DNA from: Roseisalinus antarcticus
GTDB taxonomy: Bacteria; Pseudomonadota; Alphaproteobacteria; Rhodobacterales; Rhodobacteraceae
DNA length: 49,349 nt
Direction of reading: 5' to 3'
Assembly: GCF_900172355.1 (NCBI RefSeq)
Contig: NZ_FWFZ01000026.1
Coordinates: 1-49,349, forward strand
Of the stretch, positions 7,766 through 15,659 are shown piece after piece; positions within the stretch are counted from its first letter, which is position 1; each line of letters opens with the position of its first letter. The position numbers were made by a program, and so were the translations under genes. The notes beneath the pieces were generated by a model. That model was given only the letters and a program-made list of their open reading frames with translations, was not told where the DNA came from and made no database searches.

Positions 7766-8935
7766 ATGGATCGCAGAATGTTTCTGTCGCGCGGGCTGGC
7801 GCTGGGCTGTTCCATCGCGGCAAGCCCGCTGATCACGCCCATGGCCTTCGCCAGCGCCCCCTGGGACAATCGGCTGGTCGTCATCCTGCTGCGCGGGGCG
7901 ATGGACGGGCTCGACGTGATCCGGCCCGTGGGCGACCCGGCCTTCGCCGACCTGCGGCCCGGGCTGACCGCCGAGGCCCCGCATCACGCGCTCGACGGGT
8001 TCTTCGCGATGCACGACGGGCTCTCGGCCCTGTTGCCGCTCTGGCAGGCGGGAGAGATGTCTTTCGTCCACGCCGTCTCCACGCCCTACCGCGACCGGAG
8101 GAGCCATTTCGACGGTCAGGACCTGCTGGAGGCCGGGATAGCCGGGCTGGACGAGGGGCTGCGCGATGGCTGGCTCAACCGGATGCTGGCGACGGTGCCG
8201 GGGCTGGAGAGCGAGATCGCCTTTGCCGTGGGGCGCGAGCGCATGCTGATCCTGTCCGGGGACGCGCCGGTGTCGAGCTGGGCGCCCAACACCCGGCTGG
8301 AACTGAGCCCGGCGACCGAACGGCTGCTGGAATACGTGCAACACAGCGATCCGCTGTTCCGCGACGCCAGCGCCGACGCCATCGCCATCGCCGCCGAGGT
8401 CGCGGCGGGCGGCGAGATGATGGGCGAACGGGTCGGCCGGGGAAATTCCGTCACGATGGCGCAATTTGCCGCGTCGCGACTGGTCGGAGACACGCGCATC
8501 GCCTCGTTCTCGATCTCCGGTTGGGACACGCACAATCGCCAGCACCGGGGCCTGCCCGGTCGGCTGGGCGAATTGTCCGACACGATCCTGACCCTCAAGG
8601 CGAATCTCGGCGACGTCTGGGACAAGACCACGGTTGTCTGCATGACAGAATTCGGCCGCACCGCGCGCCAGAACGGCAGCGACGGCACCGACCACGGCAC
8701 CGGGGGGGCGATGCTGCTGGCCGGGGGCGCCGTGCGCGGCGGTCGCGTGATCAGCGACTGGCCGGGTCTGGAGGAAGGCGACCTATACGACCGGCGCGAC
8801 CTGATGCCGACGCGGGATGTCCGGGCCCATGCGGGCTGGCTCATGCGCGGGCTGTTCGGTCTGTCGACAGGCACGATCGAGGGCGCGGTCTTTCCCGGCA
8901 TGGAAATGGGCACGGATCCGGGGCTGCTGCTCTGA
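7766..8935 (+). CDS. DUF1501 family protein with Tat-type signal peptide
   Basis: A 389-aa DUF1501 protein, related in fold to the alkaline-phosphatase/sulfatase superfamily; its reaction is unknown. The N-terminus reads DRRMFLSRG followed by a hydrophobic stretch ending near PMAFA, which fits a twin-arginine signal, so it is probably folded before export to the periplasm. Conserved blocks include LLRGAMDGLDVIRP, SHFDGQDLLE, SGWDTHNRQ, and TEFGRTARQNGSDGTDHGTGG. AAAGGAG (7753-7759) lies 6 nt before ATG 7766 and directly abuts the alternative ATG 7760, which favours 7766. DUF1800 ends at 7763. Confidence 0.92.
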   Translation: MDRRMFLSRGLALGCSIAASPLITPMAFASAPWDNRLVVILLRGAMDGLDVIRPVGDPAFADLRPGLTAEAPHHALDGFFAMHDGLSALLPLWQAGEMSFVHAVSTPYRDRRSHFDGQDLLEAGIAGLDEGLRDGWLNRMLATVPGLESEIAFAVGRERMLILSGDAPVSSWAPNTRLELSPATERLLEYVQHSDPLFRDASADAIAIAAEVAAGGEMMGERVGRGNSVTMAQFAASRLVGDTRIASFSISGWDTHNRQHRGLPGRLGELSDTILTLKANLGDVWDKTTVVCMTEFGRTARQNGSDGTDHGTGGAMLLAGGAVRGGRVISDWPGLEEGDLYDRRDLMPTRDVRAHAGWLMRGLFGLSTGTIEGAVFPGMEMGTDPGLLL

Positions 8936-9750
8936 CCCGGGACTGGCTGTTTCTGGGCGCAACCGGGCGCATTGGCCGGATGCTGTTCCGGCAGTGGGCC
9001 GCGGCGCCGCCCGCGGGCGTGCGCCTGATCGCGCAATCGCGCCGCGAAGGGCCGGGGCTGCTTGCCTGGGACCCGTTGGATCCGGCGATTCCGGTCCGCG
9101 CGGATGTGATCTTCGGTTTCGCGGGGGTTGTGCCGCGCGACGGGGTCGATGCCGGGTTGAACGTGGACCTAGGTGTGGCGGCGGTTCGGATGGCCCAGGC
9201 GGCGGGCGCCCGGCGGGTGATTCTCGCGTCATCCTCGGCGGTTTACGGGCCCGGCGCCTCCATGGACGAAGATCACCCCTGCCGCCCGGTCAATGCCTAC
9301 GGCGCGGCCAAGCTGGAGATGGAGCGCACCGTCGTCGGCGCGGATGTCGAGGTCTGCTGCCTGCGGATCGGCAACGTGGCCTGGGCTGACGCGCTGCTGG
9401 GCCGGATGGTGCCGGGCCAGCGCGTGACCCTGGACCGGTTCGCCGACGGGGCCGGCCCGGTGCGCAGCTACATCGGGCCGCGCACCCTCGCCGCGGTGCT
9501 GGAGACCCTGGCCCATGCGCCCGCGCCCCTGCCACCGGTGCTGAACCTGGCCGCGCCCGGGCCGGTCACGATGGAGGCGCTGCTGCGGGCCTCGGGCGCG
9601 GAATGGGGCTGGCAGCCGGCGCCCGGGGCGGCAGTCCAGAACGTGACGCTCGACTGTGGCCGTCTGGCCGCGCTTCACCGGTTTCGCGCCGATGCTTCGG
9701 CGGCCGGGGTCTTGATCGCCGAGGGCCAAGGGCTCAAGGACCCCGCATGA
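8932..9750 (+). CDS. NAD(P)-dependent epimerase/dehydratase, apparent CTG start
   Basis: An extended short-chain dehydrogenase/reductase of 272 aa acting on a nucleotide sugar or similar substrate. The dinucleotide loop is GATGRIG and the active site is Tyr-Gly-Ala-Ala-Lys (YxxxK) after ASSSAVYGPG. Keeping the glycine loop requires initiation upstream of 8956, but this frame has no ATG, GTG or TTG there. The candidates are CTG 8932 (overlapping the DUF1501 stop as CTGA), CTG 8947 and CTG 8953. The first ATG (8980) would delete the NAD loop. A sequencing frameshift or ribosomal slippage from DUF1501 is the alternative. It overlaps the next gene by ATGA. Confidence 0.82.
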   Translation: MTRDWLFLGATGRIGRMLFRQWAAAPPAGVRLIAQSRREGPGLLAWDPLDPAIPVRADVIFGFAGVVPRDGVDAGLNVDLGVAAVRMAQAAGARRVILASSSAVYGPGASMDEDHPCRPVNAYGAAKLEMERTVVGADVEVCCLRIGNVAWADALLGRMVPGQRVTLDRFADGAGPVRSYIGPRTLAAVLETLAHAPAPLPPVLNLAAPGPVTMEALLRASGAEWGWQPAPGAAVQNVTLDCGRLAALHRFRADASAAGVLIAEGQGLKDPA

Positions 9751-10349
9751 CTTGGACCAAACGCGTGTTCGACATCTGTGCAGCCCTGTTCCTGGGCCTG
9801 TTCCTGGTGCCCGTGGTGGCGGTGCTTTTCGTCGCCATCCGGCTGAAGGACGGCGCGCCGGTGTTCTACGTGTCCGAGCGGATGCGGACGCCGGAGGAGG
9901 GCTTCGGCCTGGTCAAGTTCCGCTCGATGACGGTCGTCGAGGCCGATTCCGGGGTCTCGGGCGGCGACAAATCGGCGCGGATCACCCCGACGGGCCGCTT
10001 TCTGCGCCGCACGAGGCTGGACGAGGTGCCGCAGCTTTGGAACGTGCTGCGCGGCGATATCAGCTTTGTCGGACCGCGGCCGCCCCTGCGCCAGTATGTC
10101 GAGCAATTCCCCGAGCTTTATGCCGAAGTGCTCAAGGCGCGGCCCGGGATCACGGGTCTGGCGACCCTGGTCTATCATTCCCACGAAGAGGCCCTGCTGG
10201 CCCGGTGCAAGACCACCGAGAAAACCGATGCCGTCTATGCCCGGGCCTGTGTGCCGCGCAAGGCGACGCTCGACATGATCTACCGGGACAACCGGACCCT
10301 GTGCTGGGATGTCTTGCTCATGTGGCGAACGGTGTCGCCGCGGCGCTAG
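9747..10349 (+). CDS. Bacterial sugar transferase (undecaprenyl-phosphate glycosyl-1-P transferase family)
   Basis: A 200-aa monotopic membrane enzyme of the WcaJ/PglC catalytic-domain type, which moves a sugar-1-phosphate from a nucleotide sugar to a polyprenyl phosphate to start glycan assembly. It begins [10 protein letters not shown], has one hydrophobic segment (about 9-31), then [22 protein letters not shown] with the catalytic Asp-Glu pair, SFVGPRPP, and RPGITG. The length is that of the minimal catalytic domain. ATG 9747 overlaps the epimerase stop. No Wzx/Wzy or other glycosyltransferase is in the window, so the glycan is unknown. Confidence 0.93.
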   Translation: MTWTKRVFDICAALFLGLFLVPVVAVLFVAIRLKDGAPVFYVSERMRTPEEGFGLVKFRSMTVVEADSGVSGGDKSARITPTGRFLRRTRLDEVPQLWNVLRGDISFVGPRPPLRQYVEQFPELYAEVLKARPGITGLATLVYHSHEEALLARCKTTEKTDAVYARACVPRKATLDMIYRDNRTLCWDVLLMWRTVSPRR

Positions 10350-10369
10350 CTCGCCCCCGGCGTTGGGGA

Positions 10370-10546
10370 TCAGACCCCTTCGGTCAGAACGATGTGCCCC
10401 TCGTCCGAGGCGAGGTCGCGATTGTCCGGCGCGACCGTGGCGAAGATGGCCGTGCCAAGCATCAGGACCCCGGCGGCCAGCACGAGCCAGTCGGTTGTGG
10501 CATTGCCGTTCTCGTCGTTGCAGAACGTTTCGATGATCCTGGCCAT
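10370..10546 (-). CDS. Flp-pilin-like small membrane protein
   Basis: This 58-aa protein (MARIIETFCNDENGNATTDW then a hydrophobic stretch LVLAAGVLMLGTAIFATV) resembles Flp/Tad pilin-like proteins. Those have a short polar leader, a Gly-x-Ala-Thr motif, an acidic residue and a single transmembrane helix. The usual Glu-Tyr pair after the cleavage site is replaced by Asp-Trp. No tad/cpa secretion genes are in the window. ATG 10546 is preferred; an in-frame ATG at 10561 adds five residues. It lies 116 nt downstream of the response-regulator gene, with a strong hairpin between. Confidence 0.6.
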   Translation of the reverse strand: MARIIETFCNDENGNATTDWLVLAAGVLMLGTAIFATVAPDNRDLASDEGHIVLTEGV

Positions 10547-10599
10547 TCTCCGGGTCTCCATCCTCTTGGCGTGGGCATTGGCTGCGTCACGGATCAATC

Positions 10600-10631
10600 T
10601 GCCGGCGAATTGGGGCGCCAATTGGCCGGCA
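10600..10631. repeat. Long hairpin between response regulator and pilin-like gene
   Basis: Arms 10600-10613 (TGCCGGCGAATTGG) and 10618-10631 (CCAATTGGCCGGCA) pair at 13 of 14 positions around the tetraloop GGCG. No T-run follows in either direction. It could attenuate read-through or stabilise the pilin-like transcript. Confidence 0.6.
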
Positions 10632-10662
10632 GAGGGGAGCTTTGTGGTCTTTGACGGGGCGC

Positions 10663-11379
10663 TCAGATGGGCACGGCCGCGTCGAGCCGGTCGTGCACGA
10701 TCGACGTCAGATGGGCGAGTTCCGCGCGCCCCTGTCGCCCCTCCGCCCGCCGCGCGATCAAGGCACGCACGGCGTCGGACAGATCCTCGTCTCCCGCGCT
10801 TCTGGCGACGCCGCCGAGAAACTGCGCGACGTAGTCGACGGTCGTGCCCTCGGCGTCGTCCTGCAGCGTGGAGGCGACCGCGGCCAGGTCGTCGCGCAGG
10901 GCCAGGGGATCGGGGGCGACCCCCTCGGCGATCGCCGCGCGCGGGCCCCTGGGCTGCCGTTCGGGCGGAAGGCGCGACAGGATCGCCTGCTGAAACACAG
11001 CGATGGAGAGGATCGGCTTGGCGAGAAAGCCCATGGCGCCGGCCTCCATCGCGCTTTGTTCGGCGTCCGCGTCGCCGCTGGTGGCCAGCAGAACCTCGAT
11101 CGGCGCAGACGGTGTCGAGAGCTCTTTCAGCAATTCCTCGCCCCGTCCGTCGGGCAGGCCAAGGTCCACGATGACGCAGGTCGGACGATAGACCCGAAGG
11201 TGCCGCCGCGCGTGTTCCAGAGAATCGGCCCGCCGGATCCGGGCCCCCGAGCGCAGGCACATCAGGCGCATGGCCTCGCAGGCGAACCGGCTGTCTTCGA
11301 CCACAAGGACGGTCACCCCCAGAAGCGGGTGCGCGGCCGTCGGTGGTCTGCTCATCAGAAAGGTGTCGAGAGTGTCCAT
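10663..11379 (-). CDS. Response regulator with CheY-like receiver domain
   Basis: A 238-aa protein with an N-terminal receiver domain: acidic pair Glu28-Asp29 in VVEDSRFACEA, phospho-acceptor Asp72 in VIVDLGLPDGRG, switch residues ATSGD (99-103), and Lys121 in FLAKP. The remaining ~110 residues are helical and carry no DNA-binding or GGDEF domain I recognise. The output may therefore be protein-protein interaction. ATG 11379 follows GGGGATGGA; ATG 11406 is an in-frame alternative. The sensor kinase is not in the window. The Flp-pilin-like gene lies downstream on the same strand. Confidence 0.85.
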   Translation of the reverse strand: MDTLDTFLMSRPPTAAHPLLGVTVLVVEDSRFACEAMRLMCLRSGARIRRADSLEHARRHLRVYRPTCVIVDLGLPDGRGEELLKELSTPSAPIEVLLATSGDADAEQSAMEAGAMGFLAKPILSIAVFQQAILSRLPPERQPRGPRAAIAEGVAPDPLALRDDLAAVASTLQDDAEGTTVDYVAQFLGGVARSAGDEDLSDAVRALIARRAEGRQGRAELAHLTSIVHDRLDAAVPI

Positions 11380-11536
11380 GATTCCATCCCCAGCAATAGC
11401 GATCATGGGAAAACAATCGCCGATGGTGGTGAATGCCCGGTTAACCGTCCGCGACCTCTCCGCGCGGTTTGGCCGAGTTGGATTGCCGATGCCCGTTCGC
11501 GGGCTCATAAGGTGCCCAGCCAGACGGAGGAGCCCC

Positions 11537-11941
11537 ATGATCGGTCGCCTGAACCATGTCGCCATTGCCGTGCCCGACCTCGAGGCCGCTTCGGCGCAAT
11601 ACCGCGATGCCCTCGGCGCTACTGTCGGCGGCCCGCAGGACGAGCCCGACCACGGCGTCACCGTCGTGTTCATCGAATTGCCGAACACCAAGATAGAGCT
11701 GCTGTATCCGCTGGGCGAGGCGAGTCCGATCCAGGGGTTCCTCGACAAGAACCCCTCGGGCGGCATTCACCATGTCTGCTACGAGGTGGAGGACATTCTG
11801 GTGGCGCGCGATCACCTGATCGAAACCGGCGCGAGGGTGCTGGGCGGCGGAGAGCCGAAGATCGGCGCCCATGGCAAGCCGGTGCTGTTCCTGCACCCGA
11901 AGGATTTCAACGGCTGCCTCATCGAGCTGGAGCAAGTCTGA
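11537..11941 (+). CDS. mce: Methylmalonyl-CoA epimerase
   Basis: This 134-aa vicinal-oxygen-chelate enzyme interconverts (S)- and (R)-methylmalonyl-CoA in propionyl-CoA catabolism. The two VOC modules begin RLNHVAIAVPDLEAA and GGIHHVCYEVEDI. The family motif PNTKIELLYPLGE and the C-terminal LHPKDFNGCLIELEQ, with a metal-ligand Glu, are present. ATG 11537 has GGAGGAG upstream. It is directly followed by a DUF1467 gene (one-base overlap), a common order in alphaproteobacteria. No methylmalonyl-CoA mutase is in the window. Confidence 0.95.
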   Translation: MIGRLNHVAIAVPDLEAASAQYRDALGATVGGPQDEPDHGVTVVFIELPNTKIELLYPLGEASPIQGFLDKNPSGGIHHVCYEVEDILVARDHLIETGARVLGGGEPKIGAHGKPVLFLHPKDFNGCLIELEQV

Positions 11942-12228
11942 TGGGACCGACATCCGCGCTCGTGCTGTTCGCCGTGATCTGGTTCATGGTGTTCTTCGTG
12001 GTCCTGCCCCTGCGCCTGACGACCCAGGGGGAGGCCGGGAACGTCGTGCCCGGCACCCACAAATCCGCCCCGGCCGACGCCCGGATCGGCCGCAAGGCGC
12101 GGGTGACGACCGTCTGGGCGCTGGGGATCTGGGTGATCGTGGCTGGCACGATCCTGTCGGGCGTGATCGAGGTGCGCGATTTCGACTGGTTCCACCGCAT
12201 GTCCACGCCCGAGGTCACGGCGGAGTAG
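11941..12228 (+). CDS. DUF1467 family membrane protein
   Basis: This 95-aa protein has two membrane segments: residues about 3-26 (ALVLFAVIWFMVFFVVLPL) and about 56-76 (VWALGIWVIVAGTILSGVI). Between them is the family loop LRLTTQGEAGNVVPGTHKSAP. Function is unknown. Its ATG shares one base with the mce stop (TGATG), so translation is coupled. Its 3' end overlaps the convergent DUF2306 gene by 14 nt. Confidence 0.88.
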   Translation: MGPTSALVLFAVIWFMVFFVVLPLRLTTQGEAGNVVPGTHKSAPADARIGRKARVTTVWALGIWVIVAGTILSGVIEVRDFDWFHRMSTPEVTAE

Positions 12229-12871
12229 GGCGGCGCCAGACCCAAAGCTGGACCAGCGCGAGGTAGGGCAGGAAAAACGCAAAGACCTGGACGCGGTCGA
12301 ACGGCCCGGTGAAATCCTCGGCCGTCCCGAGGCCGCCGGTCAGCACCTCCCAGAGGCCGTAGTGCACGCGGTAAAGCCATGACGCGATGCACAGCACGAA
12401 CAGGCGCAGGGCCCAGATGCGGTGCCGGCGATAGTCCCGCGCCCGGGCAAACCGGATCGTCTGGAGCGCGGAGAGGCCCATGCAGAGGCCGTAGAGCGCG
12501 AACCCCGCGTTCATCACGGGCCCGCCGATCGTGCCCCGCAGGGCGATGAATATCAGCCCGGCGACAGCGGCCCCGAGTGCCAGCGCCACCGTCAGGCGCC
12601 CGGCCCAGCGGTGCCAGCCCGGCAGGCGGCGGCGCAGGGCCGGGATCACTTGCAGCGGGGCCAGAATGGTGATCAGCCCACCCGCGACCATGTGGACCGA
12701 GATCGCGTCGTTCGCCCCCGCGCGCCCGGGCAGGAAAAGGCGGCTTTCGCCCGACAGGTCATGGCGCAGCCCGGCCGTTCCGAAATCCAGCGCATAAAGC
12801 GCGAAGGGCAGCGCTGCGAGCGCCAGAAGGCCGGGGCCGAGTGCGCCGAGGACGGCTGCCCGCCAAGTCAC
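12215..12871 (-). CDS. DUF2306-type multi-spanning membrane protein
   Basis: This 218-aa protein has about six hydrophobic segments and conserved polar positions typical of DUF2306: HMVAGGLITILAPLQVIP, GWHRWAGRLTVALAL, and RRHRIWALRLFVLCIASWLYRV. The paired histidines and arginines in the membrane resemble those of small haem-associated proteins, but no ligand set is proven. The GTG start (12871) overlaps the stop of the CysZ-like gene as GTGA. It is the last gene of the run HDAC-nitroreductase-CysZ-DUF2306. Confidence 0.75.
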   Translation of the reverse strand: MTWRAAVLGALGPGLLALAALPFALYALDFGTAGLRHDLSGESRLFLPGRAGANDAISVHMVAGGLITILAPLQVIPALRRRLPGWHRWAGRLTVALALGAAVAGLIFIALRGTIGGPVMNAGFALYGLCMGLSALQTIRFARARDYRRHRIWALRLFVLCIASWLYRVHYGLWEVLTGGLGTAEDFTGPFDRVQVFAFFLPYLALVQLWVWRRPTPP

Positions 12872-13557
12872 GCCGGCCGCAGGCGGTGGTAGAGATGGGT
12901 AAAGGTCGCCGCCCCCAGGATCGGCACTAGCACGTTCACCAGCGGGATCGTGAGCGGCACTGCCATCAGGCAACCGGCGAACCAGATGGTCAGAATATGC
13001 TTCTGCCGCAGGGCCTTGGCGCCGGCGCGTCCCTCTCGCCGCATGGCGGCGATCTGGAAATACTCCCGCCCGAGCAGAAAGCCGTTGAGCGCGTAGAAGA
13101 TGAACGGCGCGGCGAAGGGCAGCATGACATAAAGCACGATTGCGACCAGGTTCGCCCCCAGCAGCGTGCCCAGGAAATTGACCGTGTCGCGCAGCCCGTC
13201 GCTGAAGGACAGGCCGGGCGCGGGGGGCAGGCCGGGATAGTGGCGATCCTCGACGGCCTGGGCCACGTCCTCGAGAAACAGCGAGGTGATGGCCGAGGCC
13301 ACGGGCACCATCAGCACGACGGAGAGCACGATCATCAGGAAGATGGACCCGATGCTCAGCAAGTCCCCGACCCAGGTGATCGCGCGGCCGTCCGGCAGGG
13401 TCAGCGCCCCGTCCGAGACGCTTTGTATGACCCACAATAGCAGCGCGTAGACCATCACCAGCAGTGCCAGTGTCAACGCGATGCCCAGCCAGAAGACCCG
13501 GCGAAACCGCGGGTCTGACAGCTGCCGCACCGCCTTCAGGAAGTCGGCGAAGATCAT
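12868..13557 (-). CDS. CysZ/EI24-family membrane protein
   Basis: This 229-aa EI24-family inner-membrane protein has four strongly hydrophobic regions. Family landmarks include the N-terminal FADFLKAVRQLSDPRF, VASAITSLFLEDVAQAVEDRHYPGLPP, and FIFYALNGFLLGREYFQIAAMRR. In E. coli CysZ mediates sulfate uptake, but alphaproteobacterial members are only loosely related and may do something else. The start overlaps the nitroreductase stop (ATGA), so it is translationally coupled. An SulP gene lies much further right at 47.3 kb and is not linked. Confidence 0.85.
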   Translation of the reverse strand: MIFADFLKAVRQLSDPRFRRVFWLGIALTLALLVMVYALLLWVIQSVSDGALTLPDGRAITWVGDLLSIGSIFLMIVLSVVLMVPVASAITSLFLEDVAQAVEDRHYPGLPPAPGLSFSDGLRDTVNFLGTLLGANLVAIVLYVMLPFAAPFIFYALNGFLLGREYFQIAAMRREGRAGAKALRQKHILTIWFAGCLMAVPLTIPLVNVLVPILGAATFTHLYHRLRPA

Positions 13558-14132
13558 GCCTCGACCCAGGTGGTGATGCGTTCGAGGTCCGGGCGCGGCC
13601 GCTCGGGCGGGGCCGAGGTCTCGGTGCCGATATGGATGAAACCGGCGATCGACTCGCTGCGGCCGAGGCCCAGCGTCGTCTCCACGAAGATCCGGTCGTG
13701 CGAGGCCCAGCCCGAAAGCCAGTTGGCGCCCCAACCCGCGGCGAGGGCCGCGTTCAGCAGGGCGACACAGACCGCGCCGGCGGAATAGACCTGCTCGATC
13801 TGCGGGATCTTGTCGGAGGGCTTGAGCGCGGACACCACCGCCACGGCAAGGTGCGCCGCGGCGAATTGCGCCTCCATCTTGGCGATCTTCTCGGGCTCGA
13901 TCTCCAGCTCGGCGCCGCGTCCGGGCACGGCCGCGGCCAGACGCTCCAGCGCGGGCCGGGTCAGCACGACGAAGCGCCAGGGTTCAAGCTTGCCATGGTC
14001 CGGACTGCGGGCCGCGGCGGTCAGCAGGTCCATGACGGTGGCGCGGTCCGGCACCGGCAGGCCCAGGGTCTTGGCCGGGCGCGACCGTCTGGTCAGCAGG
14101 AATTGCAGGGCGGCATCGTTGCGGGGCGGCAT
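13554..14132 (-). CDS. Nitroreductase-family flavoprotein (YdjA-like)
   Basis: A 192-aa FMN-dependent oxidoreductase. It has the phosphate-binding RRSRPAK near the N-terminus, the family block ARSPDHGKLEPWRFVVL, GAVCVALLNAALAAGWGANWLSGWASHD in the middle, and a C-terminal GFIHIGTE. The minimal, single-domain form resembles E. coli YdjA. The electron acceptor is not predictable. ATG 14132 has GGAGAG upstream. It overlaps the CysZ-like gene by 4 nt and lies 60 nt downstream of the deacetylase-family gene. Confidence 0.9.
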   Translation of the reverse strand: MPPRNDAALQFLLTRRSRPAKTLGLPVPDRATVMDLLTAAARSPDHGKLEPWRFVVLTRPALERLAAAVPGRGAELEIEPEKIAKMEAQFAAAHLAVAVVSALKPSDKIPQIEQVYSAGAVCVALLNAALAAGWGANWLSGWASHDRIFVETTLGLGRSESIAGFIHIGTETSAPPERPRPDLERITTWVEA

Positions 14133-14192
14133 GGATCTCTCCTTCGGATAGGCCCTCTGGCAGCTATGCCGTTGCGTGCCGGAATTCCAGTG

Positions 14193-15302
14193 TCAGGGCA
14201 GGCCCGCGGCCTCCGCCATCTCGGCGATCAGGCCGCTGGCAAAGGCCTCGAACCGGGGGCCGGGCTGACGGGCGTGGAAGGTCGCGGCGAACGGGTCGGG
14301 GGCCCCGATCGCGCTGCCCGACATCTCCTCGAGCACGGCATGGCCGCAGAACGGCACGTAGACCTCGGAATACCCGCCCTCGTGGACGGCGACGAAGCGC
14401 CCGCCGCAAATGTCGTCGGCGAGCGCCACGGTGCGGCGCGCCATCTCGCGGAAGGTCTGGGCGGTGCACAGCATCCGGCCGAGCGGGTCGATCAGACCGG
14501 CGTCGTAGCCGCAGGCCACCACGATCAGGTCCGGCTCGAATCGCCTTATCGCAGGCAGTGCGATCCGGTCGAGCGCCTCAAGCCAGGTCGTGTGGCCGGC
14601 CCCGGACGGCAGCGGGATGTTGAGGTTGGCGCCTTCGCCCGCGCCTTCGCCCCGGTCCGCGCTGCTGCCCGTTGCGAGGGGGAAATTCCGTTCCTGGTGC
14701 ATCGAGACGGTGAGGACCTCGGGTTCGGCGTAGAAGATCGCCTCGGTCCCGTTGCCGTGATGGACATCCCAGTCGAGGATGGCGACACGGCCTACGCGGC
14801 CTTCGGAGCGGGCCCGGACCACGGCGATGGCGATATTGTTCAACAGGCAGAACCCGCTGGGCAGCTCGGCACTGCAATGGTGGCCGGGGGGGCGGGACAG
14901 CGCGTACGAATTGCGCATCTGCCCGACCAGCACTGCATCCACCGCCGCGGCGGCAAGCCCCGCCGACAGCGCCGCGATCGGATAGCCGTCCGGGCCGAAG
15001 GGGGCGCGCAGGCCGATCTCGCCGCCGCCCTCGCGGCTCATCTGCTCGAACCGGTCGAGATAGGCGGTGTCGTGCACCAGTTCGAGGTCCTGGCGCGGCA
15101 ATGCTACGGCCGTGGACATCTGCAGATCATCGGACAGTCCCGAGACATCGAGCAGGTTCTTGAGCCTCCGCTTGCCCTCGGGGTTCTCGGGCAGGCCACC
15201 GGCGGCGAGGGGCTGAACGAAGCCACCAACCGGCGTATTGCCGGCGTAGTTGCCGCCTGATTGCCAAAAACAATGCTCGGCCCAGAAGAAACCCGTGGTC
15301 AT
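14193..15302 (-). CDS. Histone deacetylase/acetylpolyamine amidohydrolase-family protein
   Basis: This 369-aa arginase-deacetylase-fold enzyme probably removes acetyl groups from polyamines, other small molecules or lysines. The charge-relay histidines are in RPPGHHCSA (His141-His142). Zinc ligands are Asp179 and His181 in DWDVHHGNGT, with a third Asp in ACGYDAGLIDPLG. GGYSE is at the C-terminal side of the pocket. ATG 15302 has GAGGA seven bases upstream and gives a normal length; an upstream GTG is possible. The substrate cannot be inferred from its neighbours. Confidence 0.9.
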   Translation of the reverse strand: MTTGFFWAEHCFWQSGGNYAGNTPVGGFVQPLAAGGLPENPEGKRRLKNLLDVSGLSDDLQMSTAVALPRQDLELVHDTAYLDRFEQMSREGGGEIGLRAPFGPDGYPIAALSAGLAAAAVDAVLVGQMRNSYALSRPPGHHCSAELPSGFCLLNNIAIAVVRARSEGRVGRVAILDWDVHHGNGTEAIFYAEPEVLTVSMHQERNFPLATGSSADRGEGAGEGANLNIPLPSGAGHTTWLEALDRIALPAIRRFEPDLIVVACGYDAGLIDPLGRMLCTAQTFREMARRTVALADDICGGRFVAVHEGGYSEVYVPFCGHAVLEEMSGSAIGAPDPFAATFHARQPGPRFEAFASGLIAEMAEAAGLP

Positions 15303-15393
15303 GTCGTCCTCGCTTTCCACCCTACTTTCACCGCCATGGCACCCGGGCTCAAGAGGCTGGCGTCATTCGATGGCCTGCGCTAGCCGTTTTTGC

Positions 15394-15648
15394 ATGGAAA
15401 AATCCGCACTTGCCCATCTCGCGGTGCCCGGTGCCGAGATTGCGCTGCGAGCCACACCCCGCGCCTCGCGCGATCGAATCGTGGCCGAGGACGGCGCCCT
15501 GCGCGTCTACGTCACCGTCCCGCCCGAGGACGGCAAGGCAAATGTGGCCATCGCCCGGTTGCTCGCCCGGGCGCTGGGCGTTGCGAAATCGCGTCTGACA
15601 TTGCTGCGCGGGGCCGGGTCGCGGGACAAGGTGTTCCGGCTGGACTGA
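15394..15648 (+). CDS. DUF167 / YggU-family protein
   Basis: A small (84 aa) DUF167 protein of unknown function. The family core is RATPRASRDRIVAEDGALRVYV, then PPEDGKANVAIARLLARALGV and the C-terminal LLRGAGSRDKVFRL. The start is uncertain: ATG 15394 has no Shine-Dalgarno, and in-frame ATG 15370 would add eight residues. It is divergent from the deacetylase-family gene. Confidence 0.85.
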   Translation: MEKSALAHLAVPGAEIALRATPRASRDRIVAEDGALRVYVTVPPEDGKANVAIARLLARALGVAKSRLTLLRGAGSRDKVFRLD

Positions 15649-15659
15649 CCCTGGCCGGA

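Noticed and set aside
7132-9750. 872-codon frame suggesting a large N-terminal extension of the epimerase
   Set aside because: The extension is an out-of-frame reading of DUF1800 and DUF1501. Only the part after about 8932 looks like protein, hence the CTG start problem noted separately.
11438-11447. CGGTTAACCG palindrome as a CtrA site before the response regulator
   Set aside because: The full CtrA site is TTAA-N7-TTAA. Only one half is present, so support is too weak.
11488-11505. GCCCG-TTCG-CGGGC hairpin upstream of mce as a riboswitch
   Set aside because: A single 5-bp stem with no further conserved structure is too little evidence.
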